A stretch of 64,000 nt of DNA from Chitinophaga varians (GTDB taxonomy: Bacteria; Bacteroidota; Bacteroidia; Chitinophagales; Chitinophagaceae): positions 1-64,000 of the forward strand of contig NZ_JABAIA010000001.1 in assembly GCF_012641275.1 (NCBI RefSeq), given 5' to 3'. Within the stretch, counting starts at the first letter, position 1, and each line of letters begins with the position of its first letter. Made by a program: the position numbers and the translations under genes. Shown here piece after piece: positions 45,676-54,227 of this stretch. Under the pieces are notes generated by a model. That model did no database searches. It saw only the letters and a program-made list of their open reading frames with translations, and was not told where the DNA came from.

Positions 45676-45698
45676 ACCTCCTTTTTTAAACAAACCTA
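45676..45698 (-). promoter_or_regulatory. Strong Shine-Dalgarno (AGGAGGT) and -7 box TAGGTTTG of hsp20
   Basis: On the minus strand AAAAAAGGAGGT ends 4 nt before the ATG at 45671 (SD core 45682-45676). A perfect TAnnTTTG match, TAGGTTTG, lies at 45698-45691. The transcript would then begin only a few bases before the SD. No TTTG is found 19 bp further upstream. Confidence 0.6.
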
Positions 45699-45848
45699 CG
45701 GCGTTCGCAACACGGGAAAAATGAGTTCCGTCAGCATTCAACCTGATTAAAATCAATCTAAACCTGTCTCTGCAATTATAACATTCAGCCCGCCATACCT
45801 GTTATTACTTTACAACGATTTTTCATCACCCCGCAAAATAATAACCCC

Positions 45849-46295
45849 ATGACACTCTCAAAGCTGTTGCTATTTGTCCCGTTTATATGGATGCATGCCA
45901 ACCTGCAGGCGCAGGGAAGCAAAGCCGCCGAAGCCATCCGGCATATCAAAGAAAGCACCAGGGCAAGCCTGGACTCATTGGACAGGGAACAGGAAAAAAT
46001 GGAAAGTGATGCCGCCCGCCTGAAAAAAGACGCTGTGGCGGACTATAAAAAAGAAAAAGCTTCCATCCAAAAACATGAAGCCAAACTACGGCAAAAAGTA
46101 AAAGAAGACACTAAAGTGGCCGATGAAAAATGGGAATCTTTCAAAACATCCGTGGAAAAGGAGTTTAACGAACTACAACAACGCGTACATCATCTCAAGG
46201 AAAAAATAAAAAAACAACTTCCGGGAGACAACCATAACCTGCAGGACGAGCCACCTACCGAAAACAACACGCCTCCCACTACCCTGTTGACATAA
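45849..46295 (+). CDS. Secreted or periplasmic coiled-coil protein
   Basis: 148 residues. A signal peptide (MTLSKLLLFVPFIWMHANLQAQ) is followed by a highly charged helix, about 30-130, rich in Lys, Glu and Ala with heptad spacing (DREQEKMESDAARLKKDAVADYKKEKASI). The tail is Pro/Thr/Asn-rich. No enzymatic motif is seen. It is divergent from the hsp20 gene and shares its upstream region, so a stress-linked role is possible but only by position. It ends 6 bp before the convergent alcohol dehydrogenase. Confidence 0.7.
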   Translation: MTLSKLLLFVPFIWMHANLQAQGSKAAEAIRHIKESTRASLDSLDREQEKMESDAARLKKDAVADYKKEKASIQKHEAKLRQKVKEDTKVADEKWESFKTSVEKEFNELQQRVHHLKEKIKKQLPGDNHNLQDEPPTENNTPPTTLLT

Positions 46296-46301
46296 AGCCT
46301 G

Positions 46302-47321
46302 TTACATCACCAGCACGGCAGCGCCTTTTATCTTACCGTGCCGCAATGCCTGTAATGCCTCATTGGCCTGCTCCAGCGGATAGGTTTGTACAATGGTGGC
46401 CACCGGTACATGCTGAATGACCTCCATCAGCAATTCGCCGTCTTTACGCGTGAGATTGGCCACAGAACGAATGACACGTTCCTCCCACAACAACCGGTAC
46501 GGAAATCCCGGAATATCACTCATGTGGATACCGCCACATACCACCACACCGCCTCTGTCCACCTGCGAAAGCGCCTGTGGCACCAGTGAGCCGTCCGGGG
46601 CAAAAATGATGGCGGCATCCAGCAGTACCGGCGGCGCATCGAGTGAACTGCCGGCCCAGGCAGCGCCCATCTTCAGGGCAAAGCTCTCTCCTGCTTTATC
46701 GTCCGGCCGGGTGAAAGCATAAATGGACTTGTAATGGTACTGCGCTATCTGCACCAGGATATGCGCCGCTGCGCCAAAACCGTACAACCCGATATGCTGC
46801 GCATGTTCCGGCACCATCCGCCAGGAGCGGTAACCGATCAGGCCGGCGCACATAAGCGGCGCTCCGCCGGGATGCACATAGTTTTCCGGGACATGCAAAC
46901 AATAATCGGCCAGCGCCAGCACATATTCCGCATAACCGCCATTCACGCTGTACCCGGTAAAGAGCGCATGCTCACACAGGTTCTCCTGGTCCATCGAACA
47001 ATATTTGCAGTGTCCGCAGGTATACGCCAACCATGGCACGCCCACTTTTTCTCCGGGCGACAAGGTCGTCACTCCCTCGCCCAGGGCCACCACCTCGCCC
47101 ACTATTTCATGTCCGGGTATGAGCGGTAAAACCGGCGCCGGCAATTCCCCGTCGATGATATGCAGGTCTGTTCTGCATACCCCGCAGGCTATTACTTTGA
47201 TCAATACCTGTCCGGCTGCGGGCGCAGGTACCGGCAACATTTGCAACCTCAGCGGCTGCCCTTTGTTTTCCATGACCATGGCACGCATGGTGGAAGGGAT
47301 GTTGTGTGTCATACCAAACAT
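46302..47321 (-). CDS. Zinc-dependent alcohol dehydrogenase (MDR family)
   Basis: 339 residues. Catalytic zinc ligands are visible in ACGVCRTDLH and PGHEIVGEV. The four-cysteine structural zinc site is CGHCKYCSMDQENLC, then TGYSVNGGYAEY. The Rossmann motif GLYGFGAAAHILVQIA is in place, though more alanine-rich than usual. It oxidises alcohols or reduces aldehydes with NAD(P); the AdhA-type subfamily is likely. The start codon follows the deacetylase stop directly (TAA-ATG), so the genes are co-translated. An internal ATG at 47288 is an alternative. Confidence 0.9.
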   Translation of the reverse strand: MFGMTHNIPSTMRAMVMENKGQPLRLQMLPVPAPAAGQVLIKVIACGVCRTDLHIIDGELPAPVLPLIPGHEIVGEVVALGEGVTTLSPGEKVGVPWLAYTCGHCKYCSMDQENLCEHALFTGYSVNGGYAEYVLALADYCLHVPENYVHPGGAPLMCAGLIGYRSWRMVPEHAQHIGLYGFGAAAHILVQIAQYHYKSIYAFTRPDDKAGESFALKMGAAWAGSSLDAPPVLLDAAIIFAPDGSLVPQALSQVDRGGVVVCGGIHMSDIPGFPYRLLWEERVIRSVANLTRKDGELLMEVIQHVPVATIVQTYPLEQANEALQALRHGKIKGAAVLVM

Positions 47322-48041
47322 TTATTGTGTTCCATACAAGGCCATTTCATGCAGCAGCTGCGCTCCGGACCAGCGGCCGTCTACCATCAGGCGCCGCAGG
47401 GTGTACAGCTCCTTCCCCGCTACCGGCAGGCGATTGAGCTGGAAGGCCGCTTTATAGCCCGCCTGCTTCACATGCATGATGATACTGTCGTTGTACGCGC
47501 CGAAAGGATAAGCAAAATACCATACCGGCCGGCCCGTGATTTTCTCCAGCTGCTGCCGCGGCGTTACCAGTTCTTTGTTCCAGTCTTTATATCCGGCAGG
47601 AAAGGGATGGTCCCAGGTGTGACTGGCCACCACATGCCCTTCGTCTGACAGTGCCTTTACGTTTGCGACCGACAGGTAATGTGGTTTGTTCAGCGTAACT
47701 GTCATCACAAAAAACACGCCTTTAAAATGATAGTGTTGCAATAAGGGCGCCGCTACCGAATAATGCACATCATGGGAATCATCGAAGGTGATGATACAGG
47801 CGCGCGGGGGAAATGGTTTATGCTGCGCCATCAGGGCCACCATCTCATCGGGCAGGATAGTGTGGTAACCGCTGTCTGAAAGCGTTTTCAGCTGCCGGTC
47901 AAACTGATCGCGGTCAATATGCAACAAATCGTTCTTATGCTGTCCCGCGGTGGTGATATTGTGGTAGCACAATACGGGCAACTGCTGAGCGGTGGTTGTC
48001 AGTGACAGGCAACAGCACCAAATGACAATGAGCCGTTTCAT
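47322..48041 (-). CDS. Secreted polysaccharide deacetylase (CE4)
   Basis: 239 residues with a signal peptide (MKRLIVIWCCCLSLTTTAQQ). The NodB-homology domain has LPVLCYHNI, motif 1 TFDDSHD (catalytic Asp plus metal Asp), motif 2 SHTWDH and motif 3 WYFAYPFGAYN. The CYHNI start is like PgaB/IcaB-type de-N-acetylases and related enzymes acting on chitin, PNAG or peptidoglycan. It should work in the periplasm or outside. It lies 2 bp after the upstream gene, with which it may share a glycan substrate. Confidence 0.9.
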   Translation of the reverse strand: MKRLIVIWCCCLSLTTTAQQLPVLCYHNITTAGQHKNDLLHIDRDQFDRQLKTLSDSGYHTILPDEMVALMAQHKPFPPRACIITFDDSHDVHYSVAAPLLQHYHFKGVFFVMTVTLNKPHYLSVANVKALSDEGHVVASHTWDHPFPAGYKDWNKELVTPRQQLEKITGRPVWYFAYPFGAYNDSIIMHVKQAGYKAAFQLNRLPVAGKELYTLRRLMVDGRWSGAQLLHEMALYGTQ

Positions 48042-48043
48042 GG

Positions 48044-49090
48044 TTATTGATATTGAATGTAAATCGGTCGGGGGAAAAGGCCCAGCACTTCATCGGGCCC
48101 CATCAGGTGGCCGCCGGTAGCGATATCTACCTGGTAAAACAGTTTAAATCCGGTGAACTGCACTGGTTGGTGGGCGATCCAGCACCGGTAAGTGTCCTTT
48201 TTTTTAGCCACTCCGCCGAAGCCGTCCATGTCCATCACGATCTGTACTTCGGGTTGCAGGCGGATGTTGCGGTAGTTGGTCACCATACCCTGTGTGAAGC
48301 GGTGTACCACCAGTATTTTAGGTGGCAGCTGATGTTGCTTCACCAGGTCTGCCAGCCAGGAGCTGGCATAGTTGATATCATCCGCGTCCATAGTGCCGAT
48401 GACCGAACAGGGAGGCTGGCCATACTTCATGGAATACTCCGGGTCTATGCCCAGATGCACTTCCGGCCGTAGCAGGTATTTTTCCAGCACCGGCAGTTCC
48501 TCCTGCAGGGTACTGTGGCCCGGCTGTATATCCAGGAAAACGAGCGCATGTGCGCGGGCAGCGGTCTCCAGTGCATTGCTGATAGCTGATGCCGGCATAC
48601 GCATCCGGTATTTGCCGTCTTTGCCGGGGTTTCGTTGCGCAGTCACCGCGATGTAGTGAAAAGCCGGCAGCACCGGTGTGGACGTATCTGCCGCCTGCCA
48701 CATCGCCGCTGTGGCGGCCAGCTGCGCCAGCATAGTATCTACAGGAACGGTACCCAGCACGCCCAGTTTAGGAGTATAAAAATTTCCATAGTAGGCCACA
48801 ATCCGGTGAAAAGGCAAGAGCGCGCCTGCAAGTGGATAATCCCGTTGATAAGGCCAGCCTGCCGCGGCAGAGTCGTGCAGCAGCCGCAGCATCTTTTGCC
48901 GGTACGCCAGTGTATCAACAGCTGCGCTTACCGGACCGGACTTGTTGATGATCACCTCTTTTTCAGGAAAAGCAGCCTTTCCGTAAGTTTCCGGGCGTTC
49001 CACTTTAAAATGGTGGGACGGCGTCCACAAAACCCATAGCAGCAATATCACCACTGCAAGTTCCACGGCGAGTTTACCTATGTATTTCAT
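48044..49090 (-). CDS. Membrane-anchored protein, possible TIM-barrel glycosidase-like
   Basis: 348 residues. An N-terminal anchor (LAVELAVVILLLWVLW) leads to a long extracytoplasmic domain. I cannot name the family. Strand-like segments each ending in acidic residues (HALVFLDIQPG, VHLGIDPEYSM, IGTMDADDINYA, VQIVMDMDGFG) recur in order, and the beginning includes RIVAYYGNFY. This suggests a TIM-barrel hydrolase fold. It is encoded just upstream of a polysaccharide deacetylase (2 bp gap), so a linked role in cell-envelope glycan processing is a reasonable inference. Confidence 0.65.
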   Translation of the reverse strand: MKYIGKLAVELAVVILLLWVLWTPSHHFKVERPETYGKAAFPEKEVIINKSGPVSAAVDTLAYRQKMLRLLHDSAAAGWPYQRDYPLAGALLPFHRIVAYYGNFYTPKLGVLGTVPVDTMLAQLAATAAMWQAADTSTPVLPAFHYIAVTAQRNPGKDGKYRMRMPASAISNALETAARAHALVFLDIQPGHSTLQEELPVLEKYLLRPEVHLGIDPEYSMKYGQPPCSVIGTMDADDINYASSWLADLVKQHQLPPKILVVHRFTQGMVTNYRNIRLQPEVQIVMDMDGFGGVAKKKDTYRCWIAHQPVQFTGFKLFYQVDIATGGHLMGPDEVLGLFPRPIYIQYQ

Positions 49091-49160
49091 CGCGCTGTTT
49101 TATTGTCCTAAACTACCTGCTTTCCGGCATCTCTACAATGACACTACTCATAACAAATAT

Positions 49161-49199
49161 TGACCGTAATCAGTTGTACGTTATCCTGACCATAATCAG
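49161..49199. promoter_or_regulatory. 13 bp direct repeat TGACCrTAATCAG upstream of polX
   Basis: TGACCGTAATCAG (49161-49173) and TGACCATAATCAG (49187-49199) differ by one base and start 26 bp apart. They lie in the divergent spacer between the unknown gene (start 49090) and the PolX-like gene (start 49275). They may be tandem regulator sites. A weak TAATTTAG box is near 49243. Confidence 0.4.
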
Positions 49200-49274
49200 C
49201 CTGCCGGATAATACCCGTCATATAATGCCGGCCTGAATCCTCCTAATTTAGTAGTGATTAAAACCGGACTAAAT

Positions 49275-50783
49275 ATGAAATCTCATCTTAAAAACAGTCC
49301 ACCCATACCGGCCCCTTTGGCCCCGCTGGGACGTATCCGGGACATCACTCCCCGGGACGTGCAGGCTATACAGCAACAATTGGGCGTCAACAGTATAAAA
49401 GACGTGATAACCGCCATTATCAACGGGCGACTGGAAACAGTGGAAGGACTTAAACCGGCGCAGATAAAAAATATCAGGAGGGCGTTCAAACTAAATAAAA
49501 CCGCCGACAGCCGTGTGCCCCTGTGGGACGCACGCCTGGCCGGAGAAGAACTGCTGCGGGCGCTCTGCCAGTTCCCGGAAGTGGAAAAGGCCACGCTCAC
49601 CGGCAGCCTGCGAAGGAGCAAAGACACCATCGGTGATATCGATATATTACTGCAACTGAGCGAAGCCGATCACCGGAAACTGCTCTATAAAATTGCCCGG
49701 ATGGCGCAAACAGAGCGCATCATCGCTACAGGTCCCCATCATATTTGCCTTATACTGCGCAACCAGCTTCAGGCCGATATCCGGCTCGCCACCCGCAAAT
49801 ACTTTGGCGCCAGCCTGCTTTATTATACCGGATCTACGCAATACGGTGACAGCCTGAAAAGCATGGCCGCCCAAAAAGGCTTCCGCCTGGGCCCACTGGG
49901 ACTGGTAGACATGCAGACCGGGGAATATGTGGCCGGGGAACAGGAAACAGATATCTACCATCAGCTGGGTATTGGTTACCTGGAACCGGAACTGCGGGAA
50001 GACCACCAATCCATGGCGGCCCTTCAGTCAATTCCGCCGCTGGTGTCCTTCAGCCAGTTGAAAGGCGACATGCAGATACACACCAACTGGAGCGATGGCA
50101 CAGAAAGTATCGCCGGCATCGCCAGATACCTGTCACATACCTTTCCGCATTACCAGTATATCGTTATTACCGACCATGTCTCCGCAAAACGGCCTAACCA
50201 CGTGCTGCCCCCTGCGGACGTTTTCAGGCAGGCGGCGGAAATAGACCGTATCAATGACCAGATGGGGTTTGGGTACATCAAAAAAGGCGTGGAGACAGAC
50301 ATACTGGAAAACGGGGAACCTGAACTGGCCCCGGAAGTGCTGCAGCAGTTTGACTGGGTCATTGCGTCCATCCACACCGATTTTACCAGGGACAATACAG
50401 ACCGGCTCATCAAAGCCTGTGAAAATCCGTATGTTCATTGCATAGGCCACCCCAGCGGCAGAATGATCGGTATGCGGCCTCCTTATCCGGCAGACTGGAA
50501 CGCTGTGTTTGACGCCGCCGCCCGCACCGGTACCGCATTGGAAATCAACTCGCGGCCCAACCGGTTAGACCTGAATGATGAGCTGGTACGCAAGGCCGTA
50601 CGCAAAGGCGTAAAACTGGTCATTAACAGTGACGCCCGTACGCTTTCCCATTTTGATTTTGTGAAACTGGGCGTATCCATGGCGCGACGCGGGGCCTGCA
50701 GCAAAAAGGATATTCTTAACACCGGCAGCTGGGAAGATATTGAAGCGTTTAAAGCCGCTAAACAACAGTTGTTACGGTCATAA
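49275..50783 (+). CDS. polX: DNA polymerase/3'-5' exonuclease PolX family (with PHP domain)
   Basis: 502 residues from ATG 49275; a GTG at 49254 is in frame. The N-terminal helix-hairpin-helix region (about 10-80) includes GVNSIKDVITAI and LKPAQIKNIRRAF. The polymerase-beta-type palm has TGSLRRSKDTIGDIDILL, with the metal aspartates in GDID, and a third in LQADIRLA. The PHP domain starts near residue 260 with DMQIHTNWSDGTESI, then ITDHVS, GVETDI, IASIHTDF, IGHPSGR and VINSDAR, a full set of metal ligands. It fills gaps in DNA repair. It is shorter than the roughly 570 residues usual for bacterial PolX, with no catalytic motif missing. Confidence 0.92.
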   Translation: MKSHLKNSPPIPAPLAPLGRIRDITPRDVQAIQQQLGVNSIKDVITAIINGRLETVEGLKPAQIKNIRRAFKLNKTADSRVPLWDARLAGEELLRALCQFPEVEKATLTGSLRRSKDTIGDIDILLQLSEADHRKLLYKIARMAQTERIIATGPHHICLILRNQLQADIRLATRKYFGASLLYYTGSTQYGDSLKSMAAQKGFRLGPLGLVDMQTGEYVAGEQETDIYHQLGIGYLEPELREDHQSMAALQSIPPLVSFSQLKGDMQIHTNWSDGTESIAGIARYLSHTFPHYQYIVITDHVSAKRPNHVLPPADVFRQAAEIDRINDQMGFGYIKKGVETDILENGEPELAPEVLQQFDWVIASIHTDFTRDNTDRLIKACENPYVHCIGHPSGRMIGMRPPYPADWNAVFDAAARTGTALEINSRPNRLDLNDELVRKAVRKGVKLVINSDARTLSHFDFVKLGVSMARRGACSKKDILNTGSWEDIEAFKAAKQQLLRS

Positions 50784-50856
50784 CCATGTTTGTTATTTTT
50801 CCCCTTCGGGGGATGATAAAAAAATATTTTACCTGATCTGTCACAAAAAGTCCACG

Positions 50857-51507
50857 ATGTCTGTCCCTGGTGAAATGGATTTTTTTATGACTAAAAGCAC
50901 AGTTACAGTTTACACCAAAGCGGGACATTACTGGTCAGGCCTTACCCTGGCAGTATACATCAGTTTTCATCTTTTTAACCAGCTGGCATCTCTTGTGGGA
51001 GAGCATGCGCATATCGCTGTGATGCAGGCTTTCCGCAGCGTATACCGGCATCCGGCAGTGGAGGCATTGTTGCTGGCGGCGGTAGCCTTCCAGGTGATCA
51101 CCGGACTGCTGTTGATTTTTACGCGGCGGCGAAGCACCCCGGCAGAGAAAATACAGGTTTATTCAGGGTTGTACCTTTCTTTCTTTTTGCTGTTTCATGT
51201 AGGCGCGGTATTGTATGGCCGCACACTGGGGCTGGACACTAATTTCTATTTCGCGGCAGCGGGGCTGAACATTCATCCGGCCACTTTCTTTTTTATACCG
51301 TATTACTTTTTTGCGGTATCCGCTATTTCGCTGCACGTGGCCGCCATACACTATATCAAAACCGGTTCCCTGCGCTGGTCACGGGCCATTGCCGTTACCG
51401 GGCTGCTGGCGGCGGCACTGATCATAACCGGCTTTACCAATGGTTTCCGGTGGCGGCACATGCCACCGGCCAATGAGCAGTTTATCCGGCAGTCTTTTGG
51501 TGGTTAA
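50857..51507 (+). CDS. Integral membrane protein, possibly cytochrome b-like
   Basis: About 216 residues from ATG 50857 (50875 and 50887 are also possible); the frame from 50740 overlaps polX. Five membrane helices are seen, with histidines inside or at the ends: AVYISFHLFNQLASL, GEHAHIAVMQAF, LFHVGAVLYG, ISLHVAAIHYI. This helix-plus-His pattern resembles succinate dehydrogenase cytochrome b-like membrane subunits, so haem binding is possible. No flavoprotein or iron-sulfur partner is nearby, so the function is open. It overlaps the convergent sigma-factor gene by 4 bp. Confidence 0.6.
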   Translation: MSVPGEMDFFMTKSTVTVYTKAGHYWSGLTLAVYISFHLFNQLASLVGEHAHIAVMQAFRSVYRHPAVEALLLAAVAFQVITGLLLIFTRRRSTPAEKIQVYSGLYLSFFLLFHVGAVLYGRTLGLDTNFYFAAAGLNIHPATFFFIPYYFFAVSAISLHVAAIHYIKTGSLRWSRAIAVTGLLAAALIITGFTNGFRWRHMPPANEQFIRQSFGG

Positions 51508-52328
51508 CGGAGCTTATCGGGGTTACGCACAAAATAAACGGTCTGTACGCCTTCTTCGTCCACAGACACGAGTATGACGGTATCCACGGCACCGGCGGCA
51601 TCGTAGCAGATGAGGCCCGGCTCGCCGTTGATGGTGGTCATGCTGTAGGCGAGCTTTTCGTTTTGTTTGGCGTATATCCCCAGGAGGAAAGCTGCAGCGG
51701 TGGCACGGCCTATCAGCGGCACCTGCGCAGCTGTAGCTTTTCCGCCACCGTCTGAATAGATGGTAATATCTTCTTTCAGGTATGTCATGAGCCTGGCGGT
51801 GTCCCCGCTGCTGCATGCCTCCAGGAATGCGTGGAACAGGGCTGTGCGTTGTTCGTCCGCGGGCGCGTAACGCCGCCTGCCCGCTGCAATCCTTTCTTTG
51901 GCACGGTGAAACAGCTGCCGGCAGTGGTCCTGCTCCAACGTGAGGATGGCTGCTATTTCGCCATAGTCATAACTCAGTGTTTCCCGCAGGATAAATACGG
52001 CCCGCTCCAGTGGGTTCAGTGTCTGCAATAAAATCAGCAACGCAAATGAAATATCCCGGTCATGGATATACGAAAAACGTTCCTGGAATAAAGGCGAAGG
52101 CAGATCGATGCCCGGGTAAACGGTCTTCTTACGGGCTTCCAGCAGGGAGAGGCAGCGATGCATCACTGCCTTGACGAGGTAATTTTCCGGGTTCGCAATA
52201 GTTGTCGCGTCCTGCCGGGAATACGCCAGGAATACGTCCTGCAGGATATCTTCTGCGTCCATGGCGTTTTTTGTCATCTTATAAGCAACAGCGAACAGGG
52301 TGGGCTTATACTGGTCGAATGCCGTCAT
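51504..52328 (-). CDS. ECF sigma factor, ECF41/SigJ-like with SnoaL-type C-terminal domain
   Basis: 274 residues. Region 2 is YKPTLFAVAYKMTKNAMDAEDILQDVFLAYSR (about 6-38). Region 4 is RAVFILRETLSYDYGEIAAILTLEQDHCRQLFHRAKERI (about 110-150). The rest (160-274) is a SnoaL-like domain ending in VYFVRNPDKLR; NPDKL is the hallmark tail motif of ECF41 sigma factors. The region between sigma-2 and sigma-4 has IDLPSPLF instead of a clear WLPEP. In ECF41 proteins the fused domain controls activity in place of a separate anti-sigma factor. It starts right after the HxlR stop. Confidence 0.88.
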   Translation of the reverse strand: MTAFDQYKPTLFAVAYKMTKNAMDAEDILQDVFLAYSRQDATTIANPENYLVKAVMHRCLSLLEARKKTVYPGIDLPSPLFQERFSYIHDRDISFALLILLQTLNPLERAVFILRETLSYDYGEIAAILTLEQDHCRQLFHRAKERIAAGRRRYAPADEQRTALFHAFLEACSSGDTARLMTYLKEDITIYSDGGGKATAAQVPLIGRATAAAFLLGIYAKQNEKLAYSMTTINGEPGLICYDAAGAVDTVILVSVDEEGVQTVYFVRNPDKLR

Positions 52329-52718
52329 CTAACAATTTTTAGGCCCCTGTAAAGCATGGTATTCATCGCCCCAGTCACACAGCGCCTGAATAGTGGGCAC
52401 CAGTTTTATACCGATGGCGGTGAGTTTATATTCCACGCGCGGTGGTGTTTCAGCGTATACTTTCCTTTCGATAATACCGTCGCGCTCCAGTTCACGCAGC
52501 TGCATCGTCAGTGTGGCATGGGTGATGTCTTTCATTTTGTTGCGCAGCTCACCGAAGCGCAGGGGGCATCCCTTGCGGATGGCGTTAAGCAGCAGCAGCT
52601 TCCATTTTCCACCGATCACCTTCATGGCTTTTGTCATGGCACAGTTATTTTCTTCTTCCCATATGCCTTTCTCCGACTGTGTATCTAACTGACTATCATC
52701 AATAGTATTTTTTTTCAT
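52329..52718 (-). CDS. HxlR-family transcriptional regulator
   Basis: 129 residues with the HxlR winged-helix domain: NCAMTKAMKVIGGKWKLLLLNAI, CPLRFGELRNKMKDITHATLTMQLRELERDGIIERKVY and PPRVEYKLTAIG. The cysteine in NNCAMTKAM sits where redox-sensing members (HypR/QsrR-type) have their reactive Cys. It is divergent from the MFS exporter with an 84 bp spacer and is followed at once by the ECF41-like gene (TAG-ATG), so it likely regulates both. Confidence 0.9.
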   Translation of the reverse strand: MKKNTIDDSQLDTQSEKGIWEEENNCAMTKAMKVIGGKWKLLLLNAIRKGCPLRFGELRNKMKDITHATLTMQLRELERDGIIERKVYAETPPRVEYKLTAIGIKLVPTIQALCDWGDEYHALQGPKNC

Positions 52719-52742
52719 ACCAGGTATTATTCTTTAAACTAC

Positions 52743-52773
52743 TTGTTACAGTTCACTGTCCGCCTCAACTTTG
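52743..52773 (+). promoter_or_regulatory. Putative promoter of the MFS exporter
   Basis: CTTG (52742-52745) and CAACTTTG (52766-52773) are separated by 20 bp, one base off each box of the TTTG-N19-TAnnTTTG consensus. The -7 box lies 30 bp before the ATG at 52803. The HxlR protein encoded divergently may bind here. Confidence 0.45.
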
Positions 52774-52802
52774 GCAGCAATAAAGTTAACAAATTGGACA
52801 TT

Positions 52803-54224
52803 ATGAACAGACTACAATTGAAATGGCTCTCGCTCCTGATCGTATCTACCTCGGTATTTCTGGCTGTCATTGACATCTTTATTGTGAACGTTGCGTTGCC
52901 TTCTATCCGTCAGGGCGTGCAGGGCAGTGAATCCGATATGCAGCTGATCATTGCGCTGTACCTGCTGGGATATGCCGCGTTCCTGATCACGGGCGGAAGG
53001 CTGGGCGATCACTATGGCAGGAAAAGGGTTTTTATCGTGTCTATGCTGGTGTTTACGTTCAGCTCCCTGTTGTGCGGCATGGCACAGACGGCATGGCAGC
53101 TGAATGCGGCCCGGTTCATCCAGGGCACCAGCGCCGCCTTTATGATACCACAGGGCATCAGTTACATACATATTCTGTTTCCCGAACACAAAGAACGCAT
53201 TAAAGCGCTGGGCATTTACGGTAGTATTGCCGGCGCCGCCTCCGTGATCGGCCAGTTCCTCGGTGGCTTGTTACCGGACGTGCATTGGATGGTGGAAGGC
53301 TGGCGGTTGTTGTTCCTGATCAATCTGCCACTGGGACTGGCAGCAGCGGCATTGGCGGGCCGTTATCTTCAAGATACGACGCAGCACCGGGAAGGCCGAT
53401 TTGATGTCAGCGGCGTAGCATTGCTCACCGTAGCGCTGTTTGCCCTGGTATATCCGTTGATCCGTGGCCGTGAGTTAGGATGGCCGTTGTGGAGCATTTT
53501 GTCGCTCGCCGGGGCAGTGGCCGTACTGCTGCTTTTCGGCTATGACCAGCAGCGTAAGCTGGCAGCGCAGCAAAACCCGCTGATCAACATCCGGTTGTTT
53601 TCCTATAAAGATTTTAACATCGGGCTGTGTGCCGTATTATTTTATTTTATGGTACAGGACTCCTATTTCCTGATCAATGCCATCTTCATGCAAACCGGAT
53701 TGGGATATAGTTCCTCTGAAACGGGCATCCTCTTTGTGTTTCAGGGCGTAGGCTACGTAGTGGCGTCACTGTTATCCATCCCTTTGGTGAAACGTTATGG
53801 TAAAAGAGTGTTACAGGGCGGTGTGCTGATCATGATCGTATCCCTGCTGATGCACCTGGTGTTTTTCCGCACTGCGTCCATGCCGAAAGCCGTGCTGTTG
53901 GCCACGCTTTTCTTTTATGGCACCGGTTGCGGCTCCGTATTGCCTTCCCTGCTGACCATGGCGCTGAAAAGCATCCCGGTGCATTTTGCCGGTGCGGCTT
54001 CCGGTACTTTCTCCACTTTCCAGCAAACAGCCGTGGCATTGGGTATTGGCGTTACCGGCGGTATCTTTTTCAGCCTGTTGGGCGATGCCCCTTCTCCTGC
54101 TGTTTATATGAACGCCTACCAGGTAGCCACCGCCGTCAATATCGGGTTTCTCGTCCTGGTAAGCATCTTCCTGTACATCCTGCCCGAAGGGCAGCAGGCT
54201 ATAACGGAAATGGCCATACATTAA
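52803..54224 (+). CDS. MFS drug exporter, DHA2 (EmrB/QacA) family
   Basis: 473 residues from ATG 52803 (MNRLQLKWLSLLIVSTSVFLAVIDIFIVNVALPSI); a start at 52743 would cover the promoter. There are about 14 membrane helices. The DHA2 motif D1 (LAVIDIFIVNVALPSI) and motif A (GGRLGDHYGRKRVF) are present, then FIQGTSAAFMIPQ. Such proteins export drugs or toxic organics with protons. A likely HxlR repressor lies divergently, a common layout for inducible efflux. It ends 3 bp before the convergent MgtA-type gene. Confidence 0.92.
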   Translation: MNRLQLKWLSLLIVSTSVFLAVIDIFIVNVALPSIRQGVQGSESDMQLIIALYLLGYAAFLITGGRLGDHYGRKRVFIVSMLVFTFSSLLCGMAQTAWQLNAARFIQGTSAAFMIPQGISYIHILFPEHKERIKALGIYGSIAGAASVIGQFLGGLLPDVHWMVEGWRLLFLINLPLGLAAAALAGRYLQDTTQHREGRFDVSGVALLTVALFALVYPLIRGRELGWPLWSILSLAGAVAVLLLFGYDQQRKLAAQQNPLINIRLFSYKDFNIGLCAVLFYFMVQDSYFLINAIFMQTGLGYSSSETGILFVFQGVGYVVASLLSIPLVKRYGKRVLQGGVLIMIVSLLMHLVFFRTASMPKAVLLATLFFYGTGCGSVLPSLLTMALKSIPVHFAGAASGTFSTFQQTAVALGIGVTGGIFFSLLGDAPSPAVYMNAYQVATAVNIGFLVLVSIFLYILPEGQQAITEMAIH

Positions 54225-54227
54225 TAA

